Notes under the pieces: generated by a model
Database searches by the model: none
Told to the model about the DNA's origin: nothing
The model's input: the letters and a program-made list of their open reading frames with translations, nothing else
Translations under genes and position numbers: made by a program
Part shown: positions 44,691 to 55,342 of the stretch, one piece after another
How the letters are laid out: each line of letters begins with the position of its first letter
How positions within the stretch are numbered: the first letter of the stretch is position 1
Origin: Dicyema japonicum
Lineage: Eukaryota; Dicyemida; Rhombozoa; Dicyemidae
Reading direction: 5' to 3'
Assembly (NCBI GenBank): GCA_011109175.1
Contig: RDEW01000018.1
Coordinates: 184,838-248,837 of the forward strand
Length of the DNA stretch: 64,000 nucleotides

Positions 44691-45304
44691 GCAGAGGAGA
44701 GTCAAAGCTAGTGAGAAGCCAATTAATACCCTCTTTAATTTCCTTTGTTAATAAAAGTTGTTAAAGTAAAGAGTTTGTTAATGATTTCGAGTGTGGACTG
44801 GCCTTTATACCCGGACAGTAACTCATCCAACCAACTATGGATTCGGAATCGCCGTTGAGATATTAACCCTTCGAGTCAAAAAAACTAAGAAATTTAAAAG
44901 TCGGTTGTTTGAAGTCACTGGAGAACGAAATACAAAAACGGTGCGAAGATGTTCAGGACAATACGACCACTAAACAGAGACAGTTTCCCCCAAGGGAATT
45001 TCGATCATCTCCCAAGAAAGGTGAATGCTCATGAGTGCGAGAAAATGACCATTGAGCCTCAACTCTTCAAAGGATTGCTTAACATCCCTGAACTTAGCAC
45101 CAATGTGAATTGAGGGTTACCTCACCACGTTTTATTAGAGATAACTTACAGAAATTTGGCAAGGGTAGTTTGACCAATTATTCTGCTATCACAAACAAGG
45201 CTAGTGAAAAGAAGAGTGGAGTTCTCGGTGGGAAGTCGACGGATCACCTTAATACCCATATTCCAATCAATTCTAAAACAGTTCTATGCGATGGCCTAAC
45301 AATC
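44691..45304. other. Unassigned sequence
   Basis: The plus frame at 44791-44973 and the start of the frame at 45110-45397 carry no motif up to the repeat at 45305. Confidence 0.35.
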
Positions 45305-45545
45305 CCCTCTATCTCCCTTACAGGGGACACGCGGGTAAATCATCTTCAATGTGGACACTACTCCTTTCTTCCGATATACGTAAACCAGAAGATGTAAAAG
45401 ATGTCTTCTGCTTCTTTTGAACCTTAACTATTACGGTGTTCTTCTACCATGCCAAATCTGACCGATCCATAAGAGTGACCGGGATTTGCTGCGTCCTAAT
45501 AGCCGTTGGTCTCCTACAAGTTAGTGAGGCCCGGGTTACTTAACT
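45305..45545 (+). repeat. Dispersed repeat, copy 2 (retrotransposon C-terminal remnant)
   Basis: Aligned with 25795-26045. It encodes DTRVNHLQCGHYSFLPIYV in an open frame and shares GGGATTTGCTGCGTCCTA and CTACAAGTTAGTGAGGCC with copy 1. Confidence 0.6.
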
Positions 45546-45739
45546 CGAATTCTCCGATATATCCCCATTTTTTCTTCTTTTGGTACAACACTGAAAATGA
45601 CGAATCATCTGGCAAAACAATTGACTCTTCTGGTTCCTCTTCGGAATTTTCTTCGAATTCAGAGCCTTGTAACTTCATCTCCCTAATTCTCAATTTTCAC
45701 CCCTCTTCGACAAACACGTTTAATCGTCGCAGACTGAAT

Positions 45740-46215
45740 GTATGCTCTTAAGACTTCGTTAGCCTTTCAGTTAGAGCTTATGGTAAATTGTTACTACTCC
45801 ATCCCAAGTCAAGACAATAGGGAACATCGTAACCGTCGTCTTGGAGATCTGAGAGTTCTTCTGAAGGTATTCAATTTTGTGCAGTTTGTCCACTTCAACC
45901 TTAACATTCCTTGAACAAAGGCCACATCATTCCTTGTTAACACAAATATCTTGTGTCTCGCTTGAATATCTGTTTGCAGCGTCGTATTGGATACAATCGA
46001 CTGGACTGTGTTTGTATTTATTCTTTTAGTCTGTTTGATTACAAAGACAAAAATGTAGTATACATCTTACAACTTTTTTATGTCGTCGCATATAAGGGCA
46101 GTTGAGCATCCTGTTAAACCATGCAGCCAAATTATCAACGCCCTTTGTAGTCGTAACACAATAATTTGATTTCATCTCTTCAAAAAATGGCGCCGATCTT
46201 GGACCATGCAATACA
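45740..46215 (-). pseudogene. CR1/RTE-like His-Cys C-terminal domain fragment
   Basis: The minus strand reads CPYMRRHKKVVRCILHFCLC (about 46110-46055), then VEVDKLHKIEYLQKNSQ and IVLTWDGVVTIYHK (about 45870-45790). This is the same tail as in the element split by pogo (62.3 and 56.8 kb). Confidence 0.7.
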
Positions 46216-46499
46216 TTGCTTCGAACCTTGGAATCTTGTTTCTATTGGTTAATCATTATGTAGAGCAGAGGTTTTCAGAAAATAATTCTCGCAGCACATT
46301 AATATTACAAAAATATTCCACGACACACATTAAAAAATAAAAAAGTAATTTTTTGGGATACGTAAAAGTGAGGACAAAAATTGGTAATTAAATGGGCAAA
46401 TTATTAATATAAAACAACAATAAATTAGAGAAAGCGGCGACAATTGGTAATTGAATCATGATTCACTAAAAAATATAAATTAAAAAAATGAAATACACT

Positions 46500-47590
46500 T
46501 AATTATTATTTCTGCAGATATCATCAATATTTGGTCTCCCAGATGTATCCTTCCAACATGGATTTAAGAAGGCTTGTTCCACAACTACCCACCTTACTTG
46601 CTTGACAAAATTCATCAAGGAAGGCCTTCAACGCAAACCTCGGCATCAAAGACCATTATGTGTTCCATTGACATACAGAAGGTTTTTGACTCGACACCGA
46701 GGAAACTGCTCACTAGGAAGATTCATCGCTCTAACTTTCCGAACAACCTAAAAATTTGGCTCGCTAACTTCCTCAAAGGAACGAAGAGGAAGAGTAATTT
46801 CCCATTCCACATCTTCAGTCACTAAATTTCTACTGAATGGGGTCCCGCAAAGATCCCCCTCTATTCAACCTATTCATGAGCGACTTGCCTTCCTACAGCT
46901 GCGACGATACCCTATTCCTTGCTTACGCCGCCGACCTAAACCTAAGAACAAGTGAACAGTGCATCCACACAGCTAGCACCCGTTTACAAGATTCATTGGA
47001 TAACCTAAACTGCTGGCTTGCGAGGAACCAACTACACACAAGTCCTGTAAAGTCGTGCTCTATGATCTTTACTTCCAATAGAAGATTGACTAACTTGGCG
47101 CCTTCATTGACCTTAAATACGATAACAATCCCTTCCACAAATTCAACCAAAATACTGGTGGTCACATATGACCCACTAATGACCTTCAGCAAACATGTGA
47201 GCAACATAATCTTTTCCTCAGCAAAAATTAAACTTTGTAAAAACGCTAGATCATCTCTACTAGCAACATATACTTCCGTCAATCAGCTACTTGGGGTTCT
47301 AACATATCCTACACCAACCTAAAGAAAATAAATTCCTTCCAAAAGGCAGTAACAAAGACCCTACAAAGATCATCCTCGATATTAAAACCAACCCCGTTCG
47401 AGGAACTCGTGAGGAATATGGGAGCTCTGCCAAAACCTCTAAATTTCCAAAAAGTCATTCGTCCACACCGGAAATGTGTCGGCACTCGGGAGGAACACCG
47501 AGAAAAAATGAAGCTGCTCAAGAAGGCCGGGATCACCTACTCTCCTTTGTTTTGTCGGTGATTTATGGTTCTAAAATAAATAAATCTGGT
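46500..47590 (+). pseudogene. Jockey/I-like reverse transcriptase, decayed but long
   Basis: In order: IDIQKVFDSTPRKLLTRKI (46670-46725), NLKIWLANFLKGTKRK, FNLFMSDLPSYSCDDT, LAYAADLNL (46920, the YADD box with a changed residue), CWLARNQLHTSPVKSCSMIF, ILVVTYDPLMTFSKHV, and at the end CVGTREEHREKMKLLKKA with AGIT (47475-47535). The GTREEHR tail is shared with 57.2, 62.9 and 63.4 kb. Several frame breaks. Confidence 0.85.
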
Positions 47591-47689
47591 CGAATGGTTG
47601 ACAACGCCACTCGCTTTTCTGCATCAATATTTTTTAAATTTCGTATTTCATATTATGCAGCAAAGAAAAATTAATTTTAAGGATCGATT

Positions 47690-48100
47690 ACTAAACAGTT
47701 CAAATTGTTCTTTATTTTCTTTGACATACAAAGTGTTCTGATTGTGACATAAGAAAAGATTATCAAGTTTTCGGCAATGGTATGAGGTTTCAGTTCTTTT
47801 GCTATCAATTCAGAAATCAGATATGAACATCTCAATGATTCCGTTGAGCTTACAAAAGTATCACTAACAACATTTGACTAGAATTACAATACATAATAAA
47901 AACTAAATAATGCTTGTGTTGTTTTTTTAAATGCATAAAATAATCCACAGATTTTTTGGAATAGTCCGGATGCTTGGAAGTAAAATGTCTATTTAGTTTG
48001 CTAGGAACCATTCATTCAAATTTGTATTTGGCTGACGGTACACCGTTGACAATCTCTGCTGTAGAGTCATTTGCATCTCGATCAAAAAGATTAAATAAAT
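47690..48100 (-). pseudogene. hAT (ZBED-like) transposase N-terminal fragment
   Basis: The minus strand reads PSKLNRHFTSKHPDYSKKS (about 48020-47965; a BED-finger end with H...H) and LIAKELKPHTIAENL (about 47810-47765). Both are typical of ZBED/SCAND3-related hAT proteins. Stops occur between. Confidence 0.65.
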
Positions 48101-48289
48101 AGTTATAAAATCGAAAAGTCAAATTTTATTAAAATTATTTTTTAGGTCAATAAAGTCAATTTTTTTATTTTCGGCGACTTCCTATGAAATTGACAATAAT
48201 TTGCTTTAACATAAAAAAACTTTTATTGAGTCGTTTATTTACGAAATATTATTCAATAAAAATTAAAGAAAAGAGAGTAAACGATATAG

Positions 48290-48480
48290 CGGCTTCCTGA
48301 CTGCGTGGCTATTCCCTCTCAGGATAGCGAGCGAGATTCGCTCAAATACCCAGCAGCGCTCATGAGGGTCTCCTGTTCGTGTAGCGATCCGATTCCCTAG
48401 ACGACTCAAGAATTCCAGCGTCGCAGGCGCAAGGGAATAAGACGTCTCAACGGCGAGTGGAATATATCAAACGAATATGA
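48290..48480 (-). pseudogene. RLE-type retrotransposon 3' tail
   Basis: Nucleotide match to 43940-44100: CTGCGTGGCTATTCCCTCTC, GCGAGCGAGATTCGCTCAAA and CATGAGG...GATCCGATT are shared. Only the last 60 or so codons remain. Confidence 0.7.
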
Positions 48481-48731
48481 AAGACATCTCTATTATTGTC
48501 ATATCAATATTCTCAAAGCATGCTGTTTCGTTCATGCTGAGTGATGGTTTCCCGAAGCCATTGATTTGACTCAAATGGGCAGGAGTGACCTCATTAAAGA
48601 ACTTAGTTCGATAAAATAATATAATGTCGTACTAATTATCACAAATAAAGACAAATTAATAAACTATATTATTTAGGTCCTCTGACCCCTTTCCACGGAA
48701 CGACGATACCTAAACGCTAAAGATCATGAAT

Positions 48732-50131
48732 TTACATTAATGTGAAAGAAACGGAAAGTAAAAGACTTGCTATAACGAAAAATATGAGACCCGGGAAAGT
48801 CGTTAAGGTTGATCTGTACACTTGGAGACCAAGTGTATTCCCTAAGACACCGGATAAACTCTGAAGTACCAAAATAACAGAGAAAAGTCTCCCTAAAATT
48901 TAAAATCAGGCAGAACCTTTTTCATCCGGATCCACAAGCTTGCCAGCATTGACATAAAAATGGGTGCGGGGATCGACCGGAAGGACAGAAAAAACATGGC
49001 TAATGAATATTAAAAAATCCTCACCAATGTAAATCATAATCTTATTTTTAGCGAATCCTGTAAAATAAGCCCAATTGAGTTAGAAAGAGTCAATATAATA
49101 CCGAAGAAAATATCACTGAGTCGGCGTCTCCCTGAATTGTTTTCCTTGAGAAGAAACTGGGAGCTCAAAATCCCAATAATCAGTCCTACGCTTGCTATGG
49201 ACACGACTATCCATATTCCTTATTCGACATCAAAAATGGGTCGGAGAGAAAATATAGGTAGGTCACGGAGGAATAAGCTACAATAAGTCGAAGGATTACA
49301 GGTGTATGTAACATAGGAAAGGAAGAAGCATAGCAGGTATAGTAAAAAAGGTTACGAGAATCTCTCTTTTTAAAAATAACCCCAAAAAGTTGTCTAAACA
49401 CGTTTAAATAAGAAAAAACGTAAAAATATTGCATTTTGGTTTGCTTTCTGGTATTCTCCAACAGAAGAAGATTTAGAAATATCAGGGATCAGAAACAAGC
49501 CGTAATAAGAGGAGGCAATGTATAACATAAGAGATATCAAAAAAGCCATATCCAGTTGTTTTAAATCAGCTAAATAACCCCCGTTGTTAGTAATTAAAAC
49601 TGTTAATAATATGACGACTTCTGCTATGACAAGACGACTGGATAAACGCTCGGGATTCACGGTGACACTTATGTAACTGAAACTCGTCTGATAGAGAACA
49701 ACCACACTCACTAAACAAAAGGAAACAATGGTAGACAAGTATATCGTCCAGAAATCGAAATTAAATCTGACAATGAACATCAAAAATAGACATCCGGACG
49801 AGGATCCAATAAGTGGGAAACACAGGGACCGTTTATATCGCCCTTTGTCGATTTGGACTCCTGAGAGAAATATGGCAATAATGGGAATGACAACCATGAG
49901 AGTACTGTTAATGGTTATAACATTATCTGAGAGTTTTTGAACGTTAAGGCGTTTGCTTTTCTGAATGGAAGTATTTGTCCTCTTGGATTGTAAAAAATCG
50001 CATTCCTTGTATAAATTATTACAGGATTTTTGATAAATCAATGCTTTTCTTGAAAATCCCTATAAGTTTGCAGCCAAAATGACCAAAAAAATTGGTTCAA
50101 TGTATGTAATTTTATCGAATATATAGGCCAT
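48732..50131 (-). CDS. SLC46-like major facilitator transporter (frame breaks in the 3' half)
   Basis: A multi-pass plasma-membrane or lysosomal transporter by family (SLC46 includes the proton-coupled folate transporter). ATG 50131 starts MAYIFDKITYIEPIFL; intron 50060-50083 (24 nt); exon 2 50059-49420; intron 49394-49419 (26 nt); exon 3 to 48917; intron 48893-48916 (24 nt); last exon 48892-48732. YIEPIF near the start, the Cys-containing first loop (CNNLYKECDF), IDKGRYKRSLCFPLIGS after TM2, SSYYGLFLIPDI at the end of TM6, and VDPDEKGRLFSVIL before TM11 are family marks. Exons 1-2 are clean; exon 3 needs about four one-base changes (near 49310, 49205, 49045-48985, 48940). It is adjacent to a SINE insertion 5 bp upstream of the ATG. 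Confidence 0.8.
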
Positions 50132-50134
50132 AGC

Positions 50135-50290
50135 AAATGATCCTTTTTCGTACCGGCCTGGCACTGGGCGCCACCTAGACAGTTGGATCACATGACGTCA
50201 CTCTAATAGGAAGAGAGAGGAGGAACAGACAAGCAAGCAGAAATCTTTAACCAATTAACCACGCAGCACCACATGGCGCCACGCGGCATT
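50135..50290 (-). repeat. SINE copy
   Basis: On the minus strand: CATGTGGTGCTGCGTGGTTA, the pyrimidine linker, TATTAGAGTGACGTCATGTG, TGGCGCCCAGTGCCAGGCCG and AAAAAGGATCATTTGCT. It lies between the SLC46 start and the truncated gene at 50297. Confidence 0.75.
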
Positions 50291-50296
50291 CCACAG

Positions 50297-50590
50297 ATCA
50301 CACTCTCCCATGAACCCACTACCCTCCTCATTAATTTTATTTTTAATTCGATTTTATACGATACTGAAAAAAATGTTGCGTGGCTCACCTACGATGTTGT
50401 GGCATTGCACAATTTATGTGAAAAAGATCCGCAAAATCCCTATCCCTTTCTCATTGAGACGTGGATGGTGTCGTGCATTACGATACTGACCCTAAGCTGC
50501 ATTAGGTGGTACATGGCTGGATTTCCGCGAGGTTACATCCTAGAAAAGTACCCCAATTATGCTCATGCTACAAATAACAGTTTGCTTTAA
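50297..50590 (+). pseudogene. 5'-truncated membrane-protein remnant beside a SINE
   Basis: An open frame of about 95 codons runs from the SINE edge to TAA at 50590. It contains KNVAWLTYDVVALHNLCEKD, a hydrophobic segment (MVSCITILTLSC), then IRWYMAGFPRGYILEKYPN. The composition is protein-like and unlike retrotransposon frames. There is no in-frame ATG outside the SINE except within the membrane segment, so the 5' end is either cut off by the SINE or lies in an unseen exon. Family not recognised. Confidence 0.4.
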
Positions 50591-50689
50591 TCTTTATCTT
50601 ATTTTTTTAATTGTTAAATTTATGGGGTCATGTAATTAATTATTGGAAATTGATTTATTTTGTGGGGAATCAAGACTATTCGCCAGGGT

Positions 50690-50935
50690 CCCTTCATTTC
50701 CTGGACAAATTCCTTGAAGATTTGAGCTAACCAAAAAGGGGCTTCTAAAATTACGGAACGATGGAATTCTTGAATGTTCTAGTGTCCAATTCCTCTGGAA
50801 TCCTTAATACGAGCAACGTGCTGTTGCGACTACGGGGATCCTATTATACGGCCGATACTGGCTTGTGTGGGCTCAAGGAAGGAGTATTAAGCCAAGTAAA
50901 GGTCTCTGTTGGAGTACGCTGGGACCACGTTTATT
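50690..50935 (+). pseudogene. Retrotransposon 3' end, copy 1 of a pair
   Basis: Aligns with 63260-63475: ATTCCTTGAAGAT..GAGC, AAATTACGGAACG(A/C)TGGA and CTTGTGTGGGCTCAAGGAAG are shared. In the other copy this encodes the GSREEHRAK-type tail; here it is diverged. Confidence 0.6.
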
Positions 50936-50949
50936 TATTTAACCCAAGA

Positions 50950-51800
50950 ACACCAATAGTTAATTTAATTGGACCTTCCGAGATCCAACACAGCTTCTCT
51001 GAGGACGGGAGGGTTTTGAAAGAAATACAAGAGGGGTGATGTAAAGTCTTCTAGTAAAACCCAATCCATTAGAGCATTGTAGGAAGTTGGATTTTCGACA
51101 CAGAGCGGCGAATCCTTTCCCATTTTGTCCGATAAGGTCTTCCAGAGAGGTGGGTGTGAGACTGACTGTTCTCACGAGCTTGCCGATAGTTGTAGCTGAT
51201 AGGGACTGAATATCACTGATTTTCTGTTTGTTCGTCCAGGATAGGTTGATTCCCCAAGACGCACAGGCGTAGCTTATAGATGGCTCAATGAATTGCTTAT
51301 GTAGTAGTTTCAATGCTGGGAAAGGGATTCTGATGCCACCAAAAATAGATTTGATCAAACCAAGCTTTCTTGAGCAGGTTCCGGAGATATATTCGACATG
51401 AGGGGAGAAGGTCATGTGCGTGTCAAAGGCGACTCCTAAGATTTTCAATTTCTTCGTAAAAGGTATTTTAGTTTGGTTGATAAATAAATCAACGGTCATT
51501 CTTCCAAGACGTTTGTCTGAGGTAAATAGGGATGTGGAGGACTTCTCAGGAGATATATCAAGTCTGTTGGAGATTAACCAATTTTGAATCACGTTTAGTT
51601 GTTTTTGAACTCTTTCTGAGGCTTTTAGGAGATCCTGGTCACGGGATCCAATTAGAATGTCATCAGCATAGGAGAGGATAAGATCGTCTTTATCAACTGA
51701 TCGTGGCAAATCGGACATAAAATGGTTGAATAAGGCGGGGACAAAGGAGAGCCTTGCGGAACACCATTAAGAAGTAGTCTCGAAAGTGATTTGGTCCCAT
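50950..51800 (-). pseudogene. Jockey/I-like reverse transcriptase, 3' half
   Basis: A continuous 253-codon minus frame (51718-50960) preceded by NGVPQGSPLSP in another frame (51770-51740). It has LILSYADDILIGSRDQDLL (active site), CNVIQNW-like helix, RLDISPEKSSTSLFTS, LKILGVAFDTHMTFSPHVE, and a thumb with FIEPSISYACASWGINLS. Nothing upstream of block 5 is present: the copy is truncated at 51800. It is among the better-preserved RTs in the window. Confidence 0.85.
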
Positions 51801-52762
51801 CCATACATACCCGGCGTTATTGTTATTTTTGAATTTTTATTTCAATATAAAAAAACATTTTTTGAAATTCTTTTTATTTTTTACCAAATTCTGTTAAAGG
51901 GAAATTGCAATTTTGAGTCAATTAAGTCGCGTGGCGCAATGTGGTGCTGCGAACGAAAATTCCTGTGGTACAATCAGTCATCCAGTAACCTAATGTAAGT
52001 TTTACTCATTTTTTATCCAAACCCGAAAAAAGAACAAGAACGAAGTATCAAAGTAACTAATTAAGTGATCCTGATATTACAAAGTAGGCACGCGAGATCT
52101 ATTTGATATCTCTCCATAGTTCACATTCTCCCATGTACCCACTACCCTTCTCTTTCAGCAGTTTTGAAAGAGTTTAGAGTTCATTTTTATATTTTCAGGA
52201 TTTGGCGTCTTCTATCGTTGAACAAAACAAGGAATCAGATTCTTCGCTGAACTAGAGAAGAATAGTGATGCAAACACTTCACAGATCTCTATGCAAATTA
52301 AATCATCCGAATAAGTTTGACATTATTAATCTCGGATATCATATTTCCCGGGTAAAGTTTCTCGGAATCCGATTAGAAACAGTCCCCAAGCACAGAATAT
52401 TTGTCCAACTTCATTTGTTCGGCAGAATCAGCAGAACAATCTGAGGTTATATTAGGTATTATATTTATCAGGGAAAATGTATCTAATTATTAGTTTGTCG
52501 GAAGGTTGAGATGGTGACGTAACCCTAAAGCACTATGGGAAAGTTTTTGTGAATTTAATATCCTCATCTTCTCAAGATGAATATTAGCCCCTCATCCTTC
52601 TTAATGGATTCTGAAGACGTCGGAAACATAGTTTTTAAAATAAAGATCAACAAATGCCCTTATATCTATGTTAGAATTTCGTATGGCTCAAATAGGGGAA
52701 ACCTTCTTTGAGGAAGAACGCTTCCACAGATCTCTGATGTTAATTGTGGTCCCTTGAAGAAG
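51801..52762. other. Degenerate sequence
   Basis: 51925-51985 contains a SINE-head-like stretch (CGCGTGGCGCAATGTGGTGC). The rest shows no motif. Confidence 0.4.
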
Positions 52763-52938
52763 AAGAAAGCTTCTTGTGGAATCAATGATAATTGGTCAGG
52801 TGGTGGAAGCCAAGAGCCCGACTCGTCTCTAAGTAGGAAGTGGCCAGAACGTACTAGGGTCCTTTTTGGTTCTCTCGAGAGTAGTCTCCGAGTTATCCAC
52901 CAATGGGTGAGGGCGATCCAGCAGGTCGTTCAAACCAG
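52763..52938. repeat. Left member of a 175-bp near-identical duplication
   Basis: Begins AGAAAGCTTCTTGTGGAATC and ends CAGCAGGTCGTTCAAACCAG. It recurs at 54490-54664 with only two or three mismatches. The second copy starts immediately after the N at 54489. Confidence 0.85.
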
Positions 52939-53084
52939 AATCGTTGTTAAAGGACCCCCCAAACCAAACCAAACCAAATTTATTCCAAAGTAAGTAAGTA
53001 AGGAGTTATTTTTAGGATATTTAAACGTGTCCGCCTATGCAACCTGGACACTTCCGATGTATCCACACTCCATTTAGTTATCTT

Positions 53085-54360
53085 CTATCGTCGGATCCCA
53101 TTGATTCTTTTCTCTACGATGTTCTTAACAGGAGTTAAAATCATGTCTTCTTTAGTACTGAGAGCATCCCAGAGCCTTTTCCCTAAAGCCAGCTTTATTG
53201 CCGACCTTCTGGTTTTTTCCATGAGAAACATTATTCTTTCTCTTTGGCAAGAGAAAAACCATGCTTCGCATCCATATAGCAGTTCCGGTAGGATGATCCT
53301 CATGAAGATGAACAAGAAGGTTTCCAGGCTTACAAACAACTTTCTCGTACATAAGAGTGCTTGAAGCGCCTTCTTCTTCTTCGTCTTATGTCCTCGATGA
53401 AGGAACCATTCCATCGATTGCTATCCCGAAGTAGAGCATTGAGTTTACTTTAGGAATCTCTAATGAGTAAGGCTGCTTCTGATGCCTCCTTAGGCGACTT
53501 ACTCGTAAAGAGCTGGATTTCTCCGTAGACAATCTCATCCCTCTTTTTGTGCACCAGTCCTGAACTTGTCCAATGAATGACATGATTCTTTTTTCCGAAA
53601 TAGTTGATTCGCCAGATGTATCTGTGATCAGAATATCATCGGCGTATATCAATAGTCTTGTGTTTATATCCGGTGGAGTTGGAAAATCTGATAGGAATAT
53701 GTTGAATAGCAGAGGGCTCAGGACGGAACCCTGAGGAACTCCCCTCTTTAGTATGATGTCTTTTGACATATGTGCTCCAACACGTACTTGGGAAATCCGT
53801 CCTGTTAGGAAATCCCTTATCCATATGAGAATTTTCTTTTGTATCTGAGCTGCTGCTAGCCTTGATAGGAGTGCTTCGTGCCACACACTATCAAAAGCCT
53901 TGGACAGATCCAAACATACCAGGTTGACTAGTCTTTTGACTTCCAGACCTCTCAATACCGTTGAATGCATCTGGTAGATACAGTCCGTGCATGATTTTCC
54001 AGGTCTGAAACCCCATTGTTCTGCGAGGAGGAAACCACTTTCTTCTATGTTGTCGTTAAGCCTTCTGAAGATAATTCGTTCGATCATCTTGGAGATCAAA
54101 CAGATGAGGCTTATTGGCCTATAGCTGAGAGAGTCCCTCCTCGATTTTCCCGGTTTCAGTATCATTCTGACAATGGAAGATTTCCAGCGTTTTGGGACAT
54201 GACCATGATGAATGCTTGCATTGAATAAATTCTTCAGTATGGGAAATAGAGCCTCTGGGGCTTCCTTGAACAATCTCATGCTTAGATGGTCAAGTCCAGG
54301 AGCGTTAGCCTTGCATTTCATGATTGCAGTCATGACTTCTTCCGTAGTTATTTTCATTTT
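53085..54360 (-). pseudogene. Best-preserved non-LTR reverse transcriptase
   Basis: A 323-codon minus frame (54357-53386) plus its continuation (53414-53085) in a second frame. RT blocks: CKANAPGLDHLSMRLFKEAP, SIVRMILKPGKSRRDSLSYR, LAEQWGFRPGKSCTDCI, VCLDLSKAFDSVWHEAL, LKRGVPQGSVLSPLLFNIF, LLIYADDILITDTSGES and RLSTEKSSSLRVSRLR, then a thumb with ILPELLYGCEAWFFSCQRER. All catalytic Asp residues are present. The N-terminal endonuclease is absent upstream: the sequence is cut by the N at 54489. One frame break near 53400. The copies at 13.4 and 14.6 kb belong to the same family. Confidence 0.9.
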
Positions 54361-54488
54361 GTATCTTTAAGATCGTCCAAACAGTAGGTTAAAATTTCAC
54401 GTGAAGAATCTAACGTCTCCCTCGGAATAAGCTCCATCGGGTTGACCCCCTGAATCGGTCCAGTTGTTTCTTAAAAATATCTGGGGCT

Positions 54489-54489
54489 N
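54489..54489. other. Single-N assembly join
   Basis: The N separates the RT upstream region from a second copy of the 52763-52938 sequence, suggesting an unresolved contig end and not a true single unknown base. Confidence 0.7.
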
Positions 54490-54664
54490 AGAAAGCTTCT
54501 TGTGGAATCAATGATAATTGGTCCGGTGGTGGAAGCCAAGAGCCCGACTCGTCTCTAAGTAGGAAGTGGCCAGAACGTACTAGGGTCCTCTTTGGTTCTC
54601 TCGAGAGTAGTCTCCGAGTTATCCACCAATGGGTGAGGGCGATCCAGCAGGTCGTTCAAACCAG
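54490..54664. repeat. Right member of the 175-bp duplication
   Basis: Near-identical to 52763-52938, in the same orientation. Together the two copies flank the RT fragment. Confidence 0.85.
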
Positions 54665-54689
54665 TCTTCCGATTCCTTTGGTAGATATG

Positions 54690-55190
54690 TGGTCATCTAT
54701 TGTCTTTGACTTGGTTTTTTTGGGGGTAGATGATGAATTTATACCAGTTCACGAGACAGGAGCGTTATGGTCAAATTACCTTTCTGTTGTACTTCACGTG
54801 AGTCAGGAAGTAGCAGGGTGGTCTGGTTCCGTGATTTTATTTAAGAATTGGAGGTTCTTTATGCAGAGGTGATCTTCCAATGGGAGATGGTGGTTTCTTA
54901 GTGAAGGTGGGCAGCAATAATTGTTTGAAGAGCTCCATTTTAGACTCTTCGAAGTTTTGGATGTTGCAGGCTGGAAGGGATGAGTCCCAGGAAAGGGTCG
55001 CGTAGTTCAAGGTGGTCCTGATATATTTTTTGTAGATTATTCTGTGGGTTTCCTTGTCCTGGTCAAAGATGGATCAGGCAACTGCGCGGAGGGCGTTCTT
55101 TTCCTTACTACTGTCATTCCATAAGGGACCAGGTAGTTTGGCGGTTGTAGTGTTTTTCGAGACAAGCTGCAGATTCAAATTCCATAAAGT
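54690..55190 (-). pseudogene. Retrotransposon RT thumb/C-terminal fragment
   Basis: The minus strand reads NTTTAKLPGPLWNDSSKEKN, SIFDQDKETHRIIYKKYI, RTTLNYATLSWDSSLPACN and ESKMELFKQLL. The YKKYI..TLNYA..SW segment corresponds to YKQFIRPTMTYASPSW of the 58.8-kb copy. Confidence 0.65.
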
Positions 55191-55342
55191 GAACATGACA
55201 CCGGGATTTAATTTAAGTTATTAAACGGGATCACTTTTTTCTTTTATTTTTTTGAGTTAAATAAATATTTTATTTTTAAATTTGAATATTTTGGATCCTT
55301 GTGGGTTCGTAAGGCTAAGGCATAATTTATTAATAAATTTAG

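Larger units (their letters stand above)
46266..48170 (-). mobile_element. Fragmentary hAT transposon (ZBED type) with inserted RT
   Basis: The left end CAGAGGTTTTCAGAAAATAA (46266) followed by CTCGCAGCACATTAATATTA resembles the terminal inverted repeats of animal hAT elements. Transposase pieces lie at 47690-48100 on the minus strand. The stretch 46500-47590 between them is a plus-strand RT, so the hAT was interrupted. The right terminus was not found and seems removed by the RLE fragment at 48290. Confidence 0.5.

Noticed and set aside
50297-50590. Identification as a serine palmitoyltransferase small subunit or similar tiny membrane protein
   Set aside because: The size and one hydrophobic segment fit loosely, but no family motif is present, so no function is assigned.
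53152-53352. Alternative frames inside the 53-54 kb RT
   Set aside because: They are overlapped by the RT frame with all catalytic blocks, so they are chance frames.
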